Assembly: GCA_029212615.1 (NCBI GenBank)
Contig: JARGPJ010000002.1
Span: forward strand, 310,001 to 374,000
Length of the DNA: 64,000 nt
From: Verrucomicrobiales bacterium
GTDB taxonomy: Bacteria > Verrucomicrobiota > Verrucomicrobiia > Verrucomicrobiales > DEV007
Direction of reading: 5' to 3'
Below are positions 52,210 through 60,807 of this stretch, piece by piece (the stretch's first letter is position 1; each line of letters opens with the position of its first letter). The position numbers were made by a program, and so were the translations under genes. The notes under the pieces are model-generated. The model did no database searches, had not been told where the DNA came from, and saw only the letters and a list, made by a program, of their open reading frames with translations.

Positions 52210-53713
52210 GCTGCTTGGGGATGGGTGAATGGCTGACTGTTGACGCGATAGCGTCCTCCCTTTGTTCTACAATCGGTAGAGAGATGTTGAATTTCGTAAA
52301 GCTTCCGACTTGAGAAGAGACTGAGATCCTTCCGCAGTGAGACTCAATAATCCGGTAGCAAATGCTCAATCCGAGACCTGTCCCTTCCCCCGGTTGCTTC
52401 GTGGTGAAGAATGGATCGAACAATTGTTTGCAGTGTTCAGGCTCAATTCCCGGCCCATTGTCAACGACGATAAGTTCGACGGTATCATTCAACTTTCTCC
52501 CGAAGATACTGACGAAGCCCTCTTTCGCTTCCATATCCGCCTTCGCCATCGCCTGGATGGAATTATGGATCAAGTTGACGAACACCTGGGTGATCTGATT
52601 CTTAACGGCATCAATTCGAAGCTTCGGATCAACTTGCAGATCGATCCGGACATTCGAATCCGAAATCTCTTTGCCGAGCATCCGTATCGCAACCTGAACA
52701 GAATCAATGAGGCTGAATTCAATCCTAATCTCGCTACTCTTATGGGAAAACTCACGAAGCTCAGACACGATACTCTTCATCCGGTCAAAACTATCCTGAA
52801 TATCGTCAATAGCCTCTCGCACATGGCTTCCGTCCTCGTGATTCTTGAGAAGTTTCTTCAGGAGGAACAATGCCTGATTCGAATAATTCAGCGGATTCCC
52901 AATCTCGTGAATCACACCGGCACTAAGTTGCCCCAAAGAAGCCATCTTCTCTGACTGAATCAGCTGATTCTCAGTACGTCGCAATTCTACCACTGCCTTC
53001 TCCAATTCCTGCTTTTGATTTTGAAGCACCACTTGCTGGCGCCGGAACCGGTCACGAACCATGTAGTTTTCTACTCTGAACCTGTGATGAGCAATAGAAC
53101 CAAGGACAATGACAATACCCGTGGCAGAGATGAAAATGCAATTGTTGATGAATCCCGCTGCGGTCCTGATATCCATGCCCAGAAACACGGCTGGAGATGA
53201 GGCAAGAAAAAACATCCCCGCAACAGAAACGGTCGAGAAGAACGCCTCAATGTAAGTCCAATGAAAGACGAATCCAATCGCAACGATACACAAGGTCAGG
53301 CCAGCATAATAGGGAGTCGCAGGATCCTTTGAGAGCATGATCATCAGCGAAATGAAGAAAGCTGGAATCAAAGGGAGTAACACCGTTGAAGCCCGATAAT
53401 ATTTCTTCCCTAAAGACGTGTGAAGAAAGGCAAAGCAAACCAGGGTCGCGAGAACACACGATAACCTGAGAACGAGGAACTCTGTAAAATACTCAGGATA
53501 GACGAAGAAATCGAGAAAAGAGAAAAGAGGAACCAGACAGACAATCAATCCGGTAATCAGCCTCTGATTCTTCGTCGTCACGCGGCGCTCGTCCACGTGC
53601 ATCATCTTCCAAACGAAAGGAGAGAGTCCGGCGGTCCCCTTGCGGGCCGTCGAACTTGCACCTCCAATTGTAGGAAATAATGGCATCCATGGAGGATACC
53701 ACCAAATTACCAA
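52196..53713 (-). CDS. Six-helix membrane sensor histidine kinase (PhcS/LqsS-like layout)
   Basis: A 505-aa protein with about six membrane helices between residues 52 and 206 and no large periplasmic domain. A coiled coil (225-255) precedes an intact kinase: H269 in GVIHEIGNPLNY, N-box N384 in NLIHNSIQAM, D418 in VVDNGPGI, F-box DPFFTTK and G-box GEGTGLGLSICYRI. It lacks a C-terminal receiver. The small-loop membrane domain suits a hydrophobic or membrane-diffusible signal. The first ~36 residues (MVIWWYPPW...) look untranslated; ATG 53605 is a plausible start. Middle gene of the operon, 32 bases after the methyltransferase gene. Confidence 0.88.
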   Translation of the reverse strand: MVIWWYPPWMPLFPTIGGASSTARKGTAGLSPFVWKMMHVDERRVTTKNQRLITGLIVCLVPLFSFLDFFVYPEYFTEFLVLRLSCVLATLVCFAFLHTSLGKKYYRASTVLLPLIPAFFISLMIMLSKDPATPYYAGLTLCIVAIGFVFHWTYIEAFFSTVSVAGMFFLASSPAVFLGMDIRTAAGFINNCIFISATGIVIVLGSIAHHRFRVENYMVRDRFRRQQVVLQNQKQELEKAVVELRRTENQLIQSEKMASLGQLSAGVIHEIGNPLNYSNQALFLLKKLLKNHEDGSHVREAIDDIQDSFDRMKSIVSELREFSHKSSEIRIEFSLIDSVQVAIRMLGKEISDSNVRIDLQVDPKLRIDAVKNQITQVFVNLIHNSIQAMAKADMEAKEGFVSIFGRKLNDTVELIVVDNGPGIEPEHCKQLFDPFFTTKQPGEGTGLGLSICYRIIESHCGRISVSSQVGSFTKFNISLPIVEQREDAIASTVSHSPIPKQHAIS

Positions 53714-53745
53714 TAAATCCTAATATTTTTAGTAATTATCAAAAT

Positions 53746-55695
53746 TCAACTCTTTATGACAGCGTAAACCTCCACCCGATCGCTGTCCGTTTCGATGCAG
53801 ACCTCTCCGGAACCCGTAGTAGCAGCTCTCGCAATGGCTTCAAAATCGTCCACCGTCCGATAGATCAACTCCCAATCCATCACATAAGTCATCCAGTTTC
53901 GAATTGGGTTCTCGACCGTGAAATTACTGACCACTAAGGTCCCTCCCGGCCGAAGAAGAGTAAAAAGATAAGCCGTAACCTTTTTCACCATACGGTCGGA
54001 AAGGTAATCGAAAAGGCCCGCGCAATAAATAAGGTCGTAGTCATTGTCAGGCGTAAACCCGTCTTCAGACGCATTTGCCTCGAAACCGCGTGAGCGATTT
54101 GCCAGATCGATCACTGAGCTCTGGTGCATCGAGACAGAGATGCCCTCAGGGAAATCTCCATACGCGGAATACTGCCGCTCCGCTTCAGCTAGAGTCACCG
54201 TCGAAAAGTCCACCATTTGAAAATCGACTTCAACACCGACAGGACTCGATTCGATAAACCTTTGAATCTCATAAGCAACACCGCTCGCCATGCTCATGAT
54301 CTTTGCGGGCCGTTTAGACGCTTCAGTGAGTTTCACGGTGTTGCAGATCTCACGGTACAATAAATCAACTCGATAGCGATAAGCCGAAGCTGCCCCGCAA
54401 CTGAGAATCCAGGAGTTGACGATCCGGTCGTACGTGGAAAACCCTTCCAGGGGGTTCCCAAGTATTTGACCCAGCATCCCGAAATCACCCGGAACGCCAA
54501 TCGGACGCTCAACAACCCGGGAGAGGAACGGTGAACTCAGGGTAAAGGGAAAAAGGACTCGCCGCGCAAATTCCTTCGCACTCACCTTCGCTTGAGGAGT
54601 GACAATCCGGTCAGCAGCCCCTTCAAGTCTCTGGACAGCCTCCCAAAACCCGGGTCCAAATTGCCTCGCCGTCTCAATGACAAAACGCTCGTCTTCTTTA
54701 AGGGCCTCAACGCTCCCTTCAGAAACCTGACCGTTTTGACGTCTTTGTCCGGATGCGCTGCGAACAGAATCCAGAATTTCAGCAATATCGTAGACCGCCA
54801 ATCGAAAATCAGAATCAACAGATTGTCCTGCCAACGCAAATTCATTGCTCCCGACATGAGAGAGCGGCGCGTTTGCAATCTGATTCAGCTCACTGCCTGG
54901 CTCTGATAGAGCAATCAGCGAAGCACCCCAACTACCACTGATCAGCAACTCAATTTGAAAGGTAGTCGACGAAGAACGAACCTTCATTCCGACAATAGCC
55001 TCACCCGTCGTGATAACCTGATCGCCAAACCTGAAACGAATATCACTTAGCTTCGAATTACCTGGAATGCCTACTGCGTTATCGAAGTCGACATGGGCTG
55101 AACGATAACCAAAGCGGGAAACTGTTCCCGCTACCTTTTCTCCATCCTCGGAAATTGCTTCGAACCGGCGATCTGCAGTAAAGGGAATCTTGACCTCCTC
55201 CGAAGGAACTCCAATCGAAACCCGCCTCCCTTCCGTATGCCTACGGGCGAACCTGCGGAACGAGTCTATGATTACTGAAGGGCCGACCGGCTTGGTCAGG
55301 AACACATCAGCGCCAGCTTCAATTGCGCGCTCAGCCAGTGATCGCTCACCGAATCCCGTAAGAAAAACAACCGGAATATCCGAGTCCGTTGCCCTGATCT
55401 CAGCCAAAATATCCAGCCCGTCTCTAAAAGGCATCTGATAGTCAAGATAGACGATATCAATATCTTCCAGATCAAGCGTTCCCTTCACCGGCACTGAATA
55501 AAGCTGATTGGTTTCCGCCTCTGACTGAAGGGATCGCCCGATCAGAACTCCAATCGTCGGATCATCATCGATCACCAAAGCGTTAGAAAGCCGCCTCTTA
55601 GCATCAAAATTATCGCCCGCGGAAACCCCGTTCGGATCGAGTTCGTCCCTACTTAAAATATTCATCGCCTTTATCAATAATTTTACCCTACTCAA
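53746..55695 (-). CDS. Receiver-PilZ-like-SAM methyltransferase fusion (PhcB-like C-terminal domain)
   Basis: A 649-aa three-part protein. The receiver domain (36-155) has D43-D45, phospho-acceptor D85 in VYLDYQMP, T113 and K135. A PilZ-like beta domain spans about 165-275 (RRFEAISEDGEKVAG, ITTGEAIVGMKVRS). The C-terminal region (about 330-649) is a class I methyltransferase resembling the PhcB family: VPGDFGMLGQIL, motif I KIMSMASGVAYEI, DYDLIYCAGLFDYLSD and LRPGGTLVVSNF. In Ralstonia PhcB makes the methyl-ester cell-density signal. Here methyltransferase output would be under receiver control. ATG 55665 is an alternative start. First gene of the operon. Confidence 0.75.
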   Translation of the reverse strand: MSRVKLLIKAMNILSRDELDPNGVSAGDNFDAKRRLSNALVIDDDPTIGVLIGRSLQSEAETNQLYSVPVKGTLDLEDIDIVYLDYQMPFRDGLDILAEIRATDSDIPVVFLTGFGERSLAERAIEAGADVFLTKPVGPSVIIDSFRRFARRHTEGRRVSIGVPSEEVKIPFTADRRFEAISEDGEKVAGTVSRFGYRSAHVDFDNAVGIPGNSKLSDIRFRFGDQVITTGEAIVGMKVRSSSTTFQIELLISGSWGASLIALSEPGSELNQIANAPLSHVGSNEFALAGQSVDSDFRLAVYDIAEILDSVRSASGQRRQNGQVSEGSVEALKEDERFVIETARQFGPGFWEAVQRLEGAADRIVTPQAKVSAKEFARRVLFPFTLSSPFLSRVVERPIGVPGDFGMLGQILGNPLEGFSTYDRIVNSWILSCGAASAYRYRVDLLYREICNTVKLTEASKRPAKIMSMASGVAYEIQRFIESSPVGVEVDFQMVDFSTVTLAEAERQYSAYGDFPEGISVSMHQSSVIDLANRSRGFEANASEDGFTPDNDYDLIYCAGLFDYLSDRMVKKVTAYLFTLLRPGGTLVVSNFTVENPIRNWMTYVMDWELIYRTVDDFEAIARAATTGSGEVCIETDSDRVEVYAVIKS

Positions 55696-55719
55696 TGCCG
55701 GGACGCCCTCCCCGGAAAC

Positions 55720-55784
55720 TCATCACAGCTTATAATCAACTCCAACCAACATCATTAAAATCTTAACTTTGATTCCTGTGATGA
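55720..55784 (-). promoter_or_regulatory. Inverted repeat upstream of the signalling operon
   Basis: Perfect 9-bp arms TCATCACAG (55720-55728) and CTGTGATGA (55776-55784) are separated by 47 bases in the 132-base AT-rich gap between the sulfatase stop and the first gene of the operon. The near arm lies 25 bases from the start codon. Centre spacing of 56 bases is about five helical turns, which would suit two half-sites bound by one looped or dimeric regulator. A GC-rich hairpin (55697-55715) may also form in the leader. Confidence 0.45.
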
Positions 55785-55827
55785 ATATTCAACAACCTGA
55801 ATGAGCTAATTTCTGAATCATTAAGAA

Positions 55828-57270
55828 TCAACGAATCAGAGGAAAGCTCGCGGTGATATCCAGAGTATCACCTGCTTGATCTCGTAACCCCTCGAATTCA
55901 AGTAGCAATTCACGAGCCAAGTCAGGTTCGATATCTGACAAGTCATTCATTTCCAAGGGGTCTTTGTTCAGGTCAAAGAGCAGGACTTCGGGGACATTTG
56001 GATAAAGCACAAGCTTAAACCCATCCCTGATAATGCTCCGCTGGCTCTTGAGGTAACCTCCGTAAATGGCTTCATAGCCTGTAGATTCACCGCTGAGAAC
56101 CGGCAGGAGAGAAGCGAACTGGACATGGTCCGGCGGTTGAATACCCCCGAGCTCCAATGTTGTCGGCATCACATCCTGAAGATATATAAGAGAATCGTTC
56201 TGCTCACCTCCGGGAACGCCCGGACCCGTCACGATAAATGGCACTTTGACACTGTGTTCGAAGAGACTCTGCTTTCCGATAAGACCATGTTGCCCCACCG
56301 AAAGGCCATGATCCGCTGTGAAGAAGATGTAAGTGTTATCCGCTTTGCCACTGCTCTCCAACTGATCAAGAACACGCCCGATCTGCTCATCCATGTGCGT
56401 GATGAGCGCATAATACTCCTGCCGATGGACTTGAACGGCATACCTGGTTCGGGGAAAAGGAGCCAATCGCTCATCCCTGAGAGTGGCACGGTTATCAATC
56501 GCATCTTTGTAGGGATACTCCGGAAGAAAGTTTGCAGGCACCTCTACCCGATCAAGTGGATAGCGATCAATGAACTCCTTCGGGGCCTGCCGCGGATCAT
56601 GTGGAGCGTTGAAGGCCACATACATAAAAAATGGATTGGCACTCTCTGCAGCTTTCGTAAAAAATTCAGCGGTATCATCAGCAACCACTTCACTCCAGTG
56701 CTTTCCCCCTTCCCAATACCCTCCGAATCCGGTGTCGAAGGGACTCCACTGATCAGGCACTCCCTGAATCGGCCGGTCGTACCCTTCCGGCGTCTGCTGC
56801 GGCATCCCGCCCCTGATGTGCCCTATTTCATCGAAGACTGAGGCCGGGTTCGCTTTGACATGCCATTTACCGGTGAGGTAGGTGTCATACCCGCCACTCT
56901 TCATGAGTTGAGACCACATCCATCCCTCTTCCTGAAAATCGGGCCATAGATCGTTTCGCGGATCTTTTGCATTCAGGTTTTCAGAAATCTTCTCTGCATG
57001 CCAAACGAAAGCGCCGGTATTCAGCATGTGACGGCTCGCCACACAGACCGCTCCACTCCAGCTCCCCATATTGTAAGCGCTCGTAAAGGTGGTTCCCCTC
57101 TTTACCAGTCGATCGAGGTTTGGCGTCTCGATATCCGTGAGCCCAAGCGCTCCAACCGTGTCAAAACACTGATCGTCAGCAAAGATAAAAAGGATATTCG
57201 GCTTCTCCCCGGAATGCACTAACATTCCGCAAAAAACGAAACCTAAACAAATTAGAACAGTGAATTTCAT
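55828..57270 (-). CDS. Secreted sulfatase (CVASR-type)
   Basis: About 480 aa. The signal MKFTVLICLGFVFCGMLVHS precedes KPNILFIFADDQCFDTVGALG. The formylglycine site is AVCVASRHMLNTG, with Ala where Pro is usual, an accepted variant. GKWHVKANP, NAPHDPRQAPKEFIDRYPLD and TADHGLSVGQHGLIGKQ follow. The closest family is the iduronate-2-sulfatase/choline-sulfatase-like group. The frame is open to 57324; the second Met begins the signal peptide. Downstream on the same strand lies the signalling operon, but 132 bases of AT-rich DNA separate them. Confidence 0.92.
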   Translation of the reverse strand: MKFTVLICLGFVFCGMLVHSGEKPNILFIFADDQCFDTVGALGLTDIETPNLDRLVKRGTTFTSAYNMGSWSGAVCVASRHMLNTGAFVWHAEKISENLNAKDPRNDLWPDFQEEGWMWSQLMKSGGYDTYLTGKWHVKANPASVFDEIGHIRGGMPQQTPEGYDRPIQGVPDQWSPFDTGFGGYWEGGKHWSEVVADDTAEFFTKAAESANPFFMYVAFNAPHDPRQAPKEFIDRYPLDRVEVPANFLPEYPYKDAIDNRATLRDERLAPFPRTRYAVQVHRQEYYALITHMDEQIGRVLDQLESSGKADNTYIFFTADHGLSVGQHGLIGKQSLFEHSVKVPFIVTGPGVPGGEQNDSLIYLQDVMPTTLELGGIQPPDHVQFASLLPVLSGESTGYEAIYGGYLKSQRSIIRDGFKLVLYPNVPEVLLFDLNKDPLEMNDLSDIEPDLARELLLEFEGLRDQAGDTLDITASFPLIR

Positions 57271-57419
57271 GCAGTGATCGTGTACAAATGCTATGAGCTT
57301 GTAAAGGCCTCTGCCAACTTTCATGAACTGAGTTTATCAATTAAAATCTTGCCGATTCCTTGTTCACTGTGATAATTAATGTCACTTAGGTTTACCATTG
57401 CCTTCCAACTACCACTACC

Positions 57420-57755
57420 ATGAGCAAACTCGACGACCTCCTCGTAAAATACACAGCGGACCTTGAAGGTGCCGGTGAAAAAGTAGACGCAACATTTCTT
57501 CGCGCTGTTGCCAAGTCATGCGGACCCGCGATCTACCGCGCTGACGCTTCACTCGTTGCTCTCTCCGACAAAAAAGAAGTTGAGCGTGTCAGAACTAATT
57601 TCCTCATTGGCAAGCTTGGCCTGAAAGACACGCCAAAGCTTGATGAAGGGATCGCGGCAGCAAAAGCCAAGTATTCAAAACGCAGCAAGTATCGCGTCGT
57701 TTTTTATTACCTCCTCGCGAAGCACTTTAAAAAGCGCGCAGCGATCATGGGTTGA
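57420..57755 (+). CDS. DUF2853 protein
   Basis: A 111-aa basic helical protein. It shows the family pattern LDDLLVKYTADLEG, FLRAVAKSCGPAIYRADASLVALSDKKEVERVRTNFLIGKLGL, and RSKYRVVFYYLLAKHF. No enzymatic motif; function unknown. Leader is pyrimidine-rich (CCTTCCAACTACCACTACC). A strong terminator follows, so it is a single-gene unit and may be well expressed. Confidence 0.8.
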   Translation: MSKLDDLLVKYTADLEGAGEKVDATFLRAVAKSCGPAIYRADASLVALSDKKEVERVRTNFLIGKLGLKDTPKLDEGIAAAKAKYSKRSKYRVVFYYLLAKHFKKRAAIMG

Positions 57756-57788
57756 TCCATCAGAATCAGCCACCTGAATTTTACCCTT

Positions 57789-57821
57789 GCCCGCCCTGAG
57801 TTTTCTCACGGCGGGCTTTTT
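57789..57821 (+). terminator. Rho-independent terminator of the DUF2853 gene
   Basis: A 7-bp GC-rich perfect stem (GCCCGCC / GGCGGGC) with a 14-base loop is followed by TTTTT, 33 bases after the stop codon. Confidence 0.88.
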
Positions 57822-57856
57822 ATTGCCCCGCGCGCTCAACCGCTTAAACGAAGACA

Positions 57857-60175
57857 TCAAGCGATGTCCAGTTCCACCACCACAGGAATGGATTTCGAGG
57901 TAGGGGTATTGGAAATCTCAGCCGTGGAGCCGATCGGAACGAGAGGATTCAACTCAGGAAAATATCCGGCCACCGCATCTCTGGGCAGCTCGTAGGGAAT
58001 CGCGAGAAAGCCACTCACTTCCCGCAGCCTCCCGTCGCTCTCATTTCGAATCGTGACTTGAGCAAGAGGCTTGATCTCCCGTTCCCTCATGTCATCCGGG
58101 TTCATGAAAAGAATGCGACGCTCGTTACTAATTCCGCGATAGCGATCGTGGAGCCCGTAGACAGTCGTATTAAACTGATCATGGCTTCGAATGGTCATGA
58201 GCATGAGCTGCCCGGCGGCAAGGTCAGCTGAGGTCAACGGCTCCGCCGAAAACTCCGCCTTTCCTGAGGCTGTATGAAAAATTCGGTTCTTTGCCGGATT
58301 ATCAAGATAGAAACCACCCGGCTCGCGAACGCGCTCGTTAAAGTTGCTGAATCCCTTGATGGTCTTTTCGATGAGATTCCTCACTTCGTCGTAACTCCGG
58401 GCAACTTTCAGGAAATCCAGTTTTGACTCTTTCCCGAGGGTGGCATCAGCCACGCCTGCAGCGATCATCAACTCACTGCGTAAGTTTGAAGACGCCGGTT
58501 CGAGCGTTCCGCGGCTTTGATGTACGACCCCCATCGAGTTTTCAACCGTTGAGAACTGAAGGTTTCCGTTCTCGTCAGGATCCGCTTCACTTCTCCCGAG
58601 GCAGGGAAGGATCAAAGCCTGCGCTCCGGTCACGACATGGCTGCGATTAAGCTTTGTCGATACCTGAACCGTCAATGAACACTTGCGGAGTGCTTCAGCG
58701 GTGAATTCCGTATCGGGAGTCGCCTGAAGAAAATTGCCCCCCATGGCAAAGAAGACGGAGGCCTTCCCGGCGTGCATCGCCAGAATTGAATTCACAACAT
58801 CGTAGCCCACTTCACGCGGTGACTTAAAATCGAAAACTCGATCGATGGAATCGTGAAACTCCGCCGGCATCTTCTCGAAAATACCCATGGTGCGGTCTCC
58901 CTGAACATTACTATGCCCACGCACCGGGCAGAGCCCCGCTCCGGGCCTTCCAACGGCTCCCAGGAGGAGATGCAGATTCACGGCATCTCTGATCGTTGAA
59001 ACAGCATTGCGATGTTGCGTCAAGCCCATCGCCCAGCAAGTGACAAGCTTCTTGTCACGCCGAATCAAAAGCCCGGCAACTTCCCTGATCGACTCCTCCC
59101 TCAGACCTGATCGCTCTTCAATCTCGCCCCAACCGACCGATGCAATGCCTTTCGAAAAAGCATCGAATCCAACGGTATGCTCTTCGATAAACGCAGCATC
59201 AATGACTTCGCCGGGAGACTCTTTCTCGAGATCAAAAAGAGACTTCATCAATCCTTGAAACACGGCCTGATCCCCGTTGATCTTCACGCGAAGAAAGCGG
59301 GAGGCGAGAGGCGTGGAGGCTCCCATCATCCCCGTAATTTCCTGAGGGTGAGCGAAACCAATCAGCCCGGCTTCCTTCATCGGGTTGACCGCGATAATCT
59401 CGCCACCCTTACGAACCGTTTCCTGGAGGGCTGACAACATTCGAGGATGGTTTGTGCCGGGGTTCTGGCCGACGACAAGCACACAGTCAGCTTCCTCGAC
59501 ATCCTTCAATGTCACGGTTCCCTTTCCAATTCCCACTGCGGCCCCCATTGCCGCGCCACTCGATTCGTGACACATGTTTGAACAATCAGGAAGGTTGTTC
59601 GTTCCGAACATCCGGACGAATAACCCGTAAAGAAAAGCGCTCTCATTCACGGTCCTTCCTGAAGTGTAGAAAATGGCTTCGTCAGGATTTTTCAAGCCAT
59701 TCAACTCAGACGCGATCAATTGAAAAGCTTCATCCCACCCGATCGGTTCGTAGTGGGTTGATCCCTCGCGAAGAACCATTGGATCAGTAAGGCGCCCCTG
59801 TTGCTCCATCCAATAGTCGGACTGCTGTGAAATTTCGGCAACACTGTGCCTTGCAAAGAACGCTGGATCGACCCGACGTTTCGTCGTCTCGGAAGCCAAT
59901 GCCTTCGCTCCATTTTCACAAAACTCCGTAGGAGCGCGATGTCCATCCGGATCAGGCCAGGCACACGAGGGACAATCAAATCCGTCTTTCTGATTCAACT
60001 TTGCCATGCCCTCAACGCCCCGCTTCAATCCGGCGAGACCGAAAACATGTTTGAGAGAGGAAGCTACCGCTGCCACCCCTGCTGCGTATTCCTTTGGTTT
60101 CTTCACCTTTATACCGGTGTGTTCCTCAGGGGGCTGGGCAAGAATGGACTCGGGATCCTCAGTAGATTGGCTCAT
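57857..60175 (-). CDS. ydeP: FdhF/YdeP-family molybdopterin oxidoreductase
   Basis: A 772-aa bis-MGD enzyme of the YdeP branch. It begins with the YdeP-specific PKEYAAGVAAVASSLKHVFG and DCPSCAWPDPDGHRAPTEFCENGAK, then IGWDEAFQLIASEL, FYTSGRTVNESAFLYGLFVRMFGTNNLPDC, SNMCHESSG, VLVVGQNPGTNHPRM and the C-terminal dinucleotide-binding domain (LMTIRSHDQFNTTVYGLHDRYRG). The N-terminal Cys pattern does not form the full 4Fe-4S motif of FdhF. E. coli YdeP aids acid resistance; substrate unknown. Cytosolic, no Tat signal. Divergent from a mono-heme cytochrome gene. No fdhD or moa gene nearby. Confidence 0.92.
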   Translation of the reverse strand: MSQSTEDPESILAQPPEEHTGIKVKKPKEYAAGVAAVASSLKHVFGLAGLKRGVEGMAKLNQKDGFDCPSCAWPDPDGHRAPTEFCENGAKALASETTKRRVDPAFFARHSVAEISQQSDYWMEQQGRLTDPMVLREGSTHYEPIGWDEAFQLIASELNGLKNPDEAIFYTSGRTVNESAFLYGLFVRMFGTNNLPDCSNMCHESSGAAMGAAVGIGKGTVTLKDVEEADCVLVVGQNPGTNHPRMLSALQETVRKGGEIIAVNPMKEAGLIGFAHPQEITGMMGASTPLASRFLRVKINGDQAVFQGLMKSLFDLEKESPGEVIDAAFIEEHTVGFDAFSKGIASVGWGEIEERSGLREESIREVAGLLIRRDKKLVTCWAMGLTQHRNAVSTIRDAVNLHLLLGAVGRPGAGLCPVRGHSNVQGDRTMGIFEKMPAEFHDSIDRVFDFKSPREVGYDVVNSILAMHAGKASVFFAMGGNFLQATPDTEFTAEALRKCSLTVQVSTKLNRSHVVTGAQALILPCLGRSEADPDENGNLQFSTVENSMGVVHQSRGTLEPASSNLRSELMIAAGVADATLGKESKLDFLKVARSYDEVRNLIEKTIKGFSNFNERVREPGGFYLDNPAKNRIFHTASGKAEFSAEPLTSADLAAGQLMLMTIRSHDQFNTTVYGLHDRYRGISNERRILFMNPDDMREREIKPLAQVTIRNESDGRLREVSGFLAIPYELPRDAVAGYFPELNPLVPIGSTAEISNTPTSKSIPVVVELDIA

Positions 60176-60358
60176 AGGGGGGGTAGCGATCTGGAAGGTA
60201 GATTTTGGAAAGGCCCAAAATTCGCTCAGTTCAGCGGAATAATCCCGCTATTTCTGTATCAATGCTAACGAACTGCCATCAGAAAACGACTCCAAAATGA
60301 CAAGGAATGCTCAGATAGAAGGATTTACATTCTCCTCCACGGTTTGCTACCTTGAAAC

Positions 60359-60790
60359 ATGACCTTCCGTTTCCTTCCTCTTCTTGTTGGTATGTGTCTA
60401 ACTCCCGCGGCCAACCTTTTTGCCGAGCCAGCCCCGGAACAGCGTACCATTCTCCCCCCGGGAAACCCTACCGCAGGGATGACACTCTTCGTCGAAAAGG
60501 GCTGCTACCAATGCCACCATACCGGTAAAATCGAATCCCCTGCCTCAAAGCTTGATATCAATCTCACGATTAATCTGGATGGTCGTGAACACGCAGATTG
60601 GACCCGCGATGATTTTGCCCGTGCCATCATGAACCCGAATCACACCATCTCCGACGAATACCGGAAAATCATGATGACCCTGGGAGACAATCTTAAGGCG
60701 GAGAATTCTCCGATGCCCGGCTTCAATGAAATGCTCACGGTATCGGACCTCATTCACCTTGCGAGCTTCCTCGAGAGTCTCTCTCAATAA
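60359..60790 (+). CDS. Mono-heme cytochrome c
   Basis: A 143-aa exported protein. The signal MTFRFLPLLVGMCLTPAANLFA is followed by a single heme module: GMTLFVEKGCYQCHHTG, with CYQCH near residue 50, and SPMPGFNEMLTVSDLIHLASFLESL at the end, whose Met is a likely axial ligand. It resembles small subunit cytochromes such as SorB. It lies 17 bases before the DUF3500 gene and is divergent from ydeP, with a 183-base shared upstream region in which I see no clear motif. Confidence 0.85.
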   Translation: MTFRFLPLLVGMCLTPAANLFAEPAPEQRTILPPGNPTAGMTLFVEKGCYQCHHTGKIESPASKLDINLTINLDGREHADWTRDDFARAIMNPNHTISDEYRKIMMTLGDNLKAENSPMPGFNEMLTVSDLIHLASFLESLSQ

Positions 60791-60807
60791 TCTCCCCCAC
60801 CCCCGTC

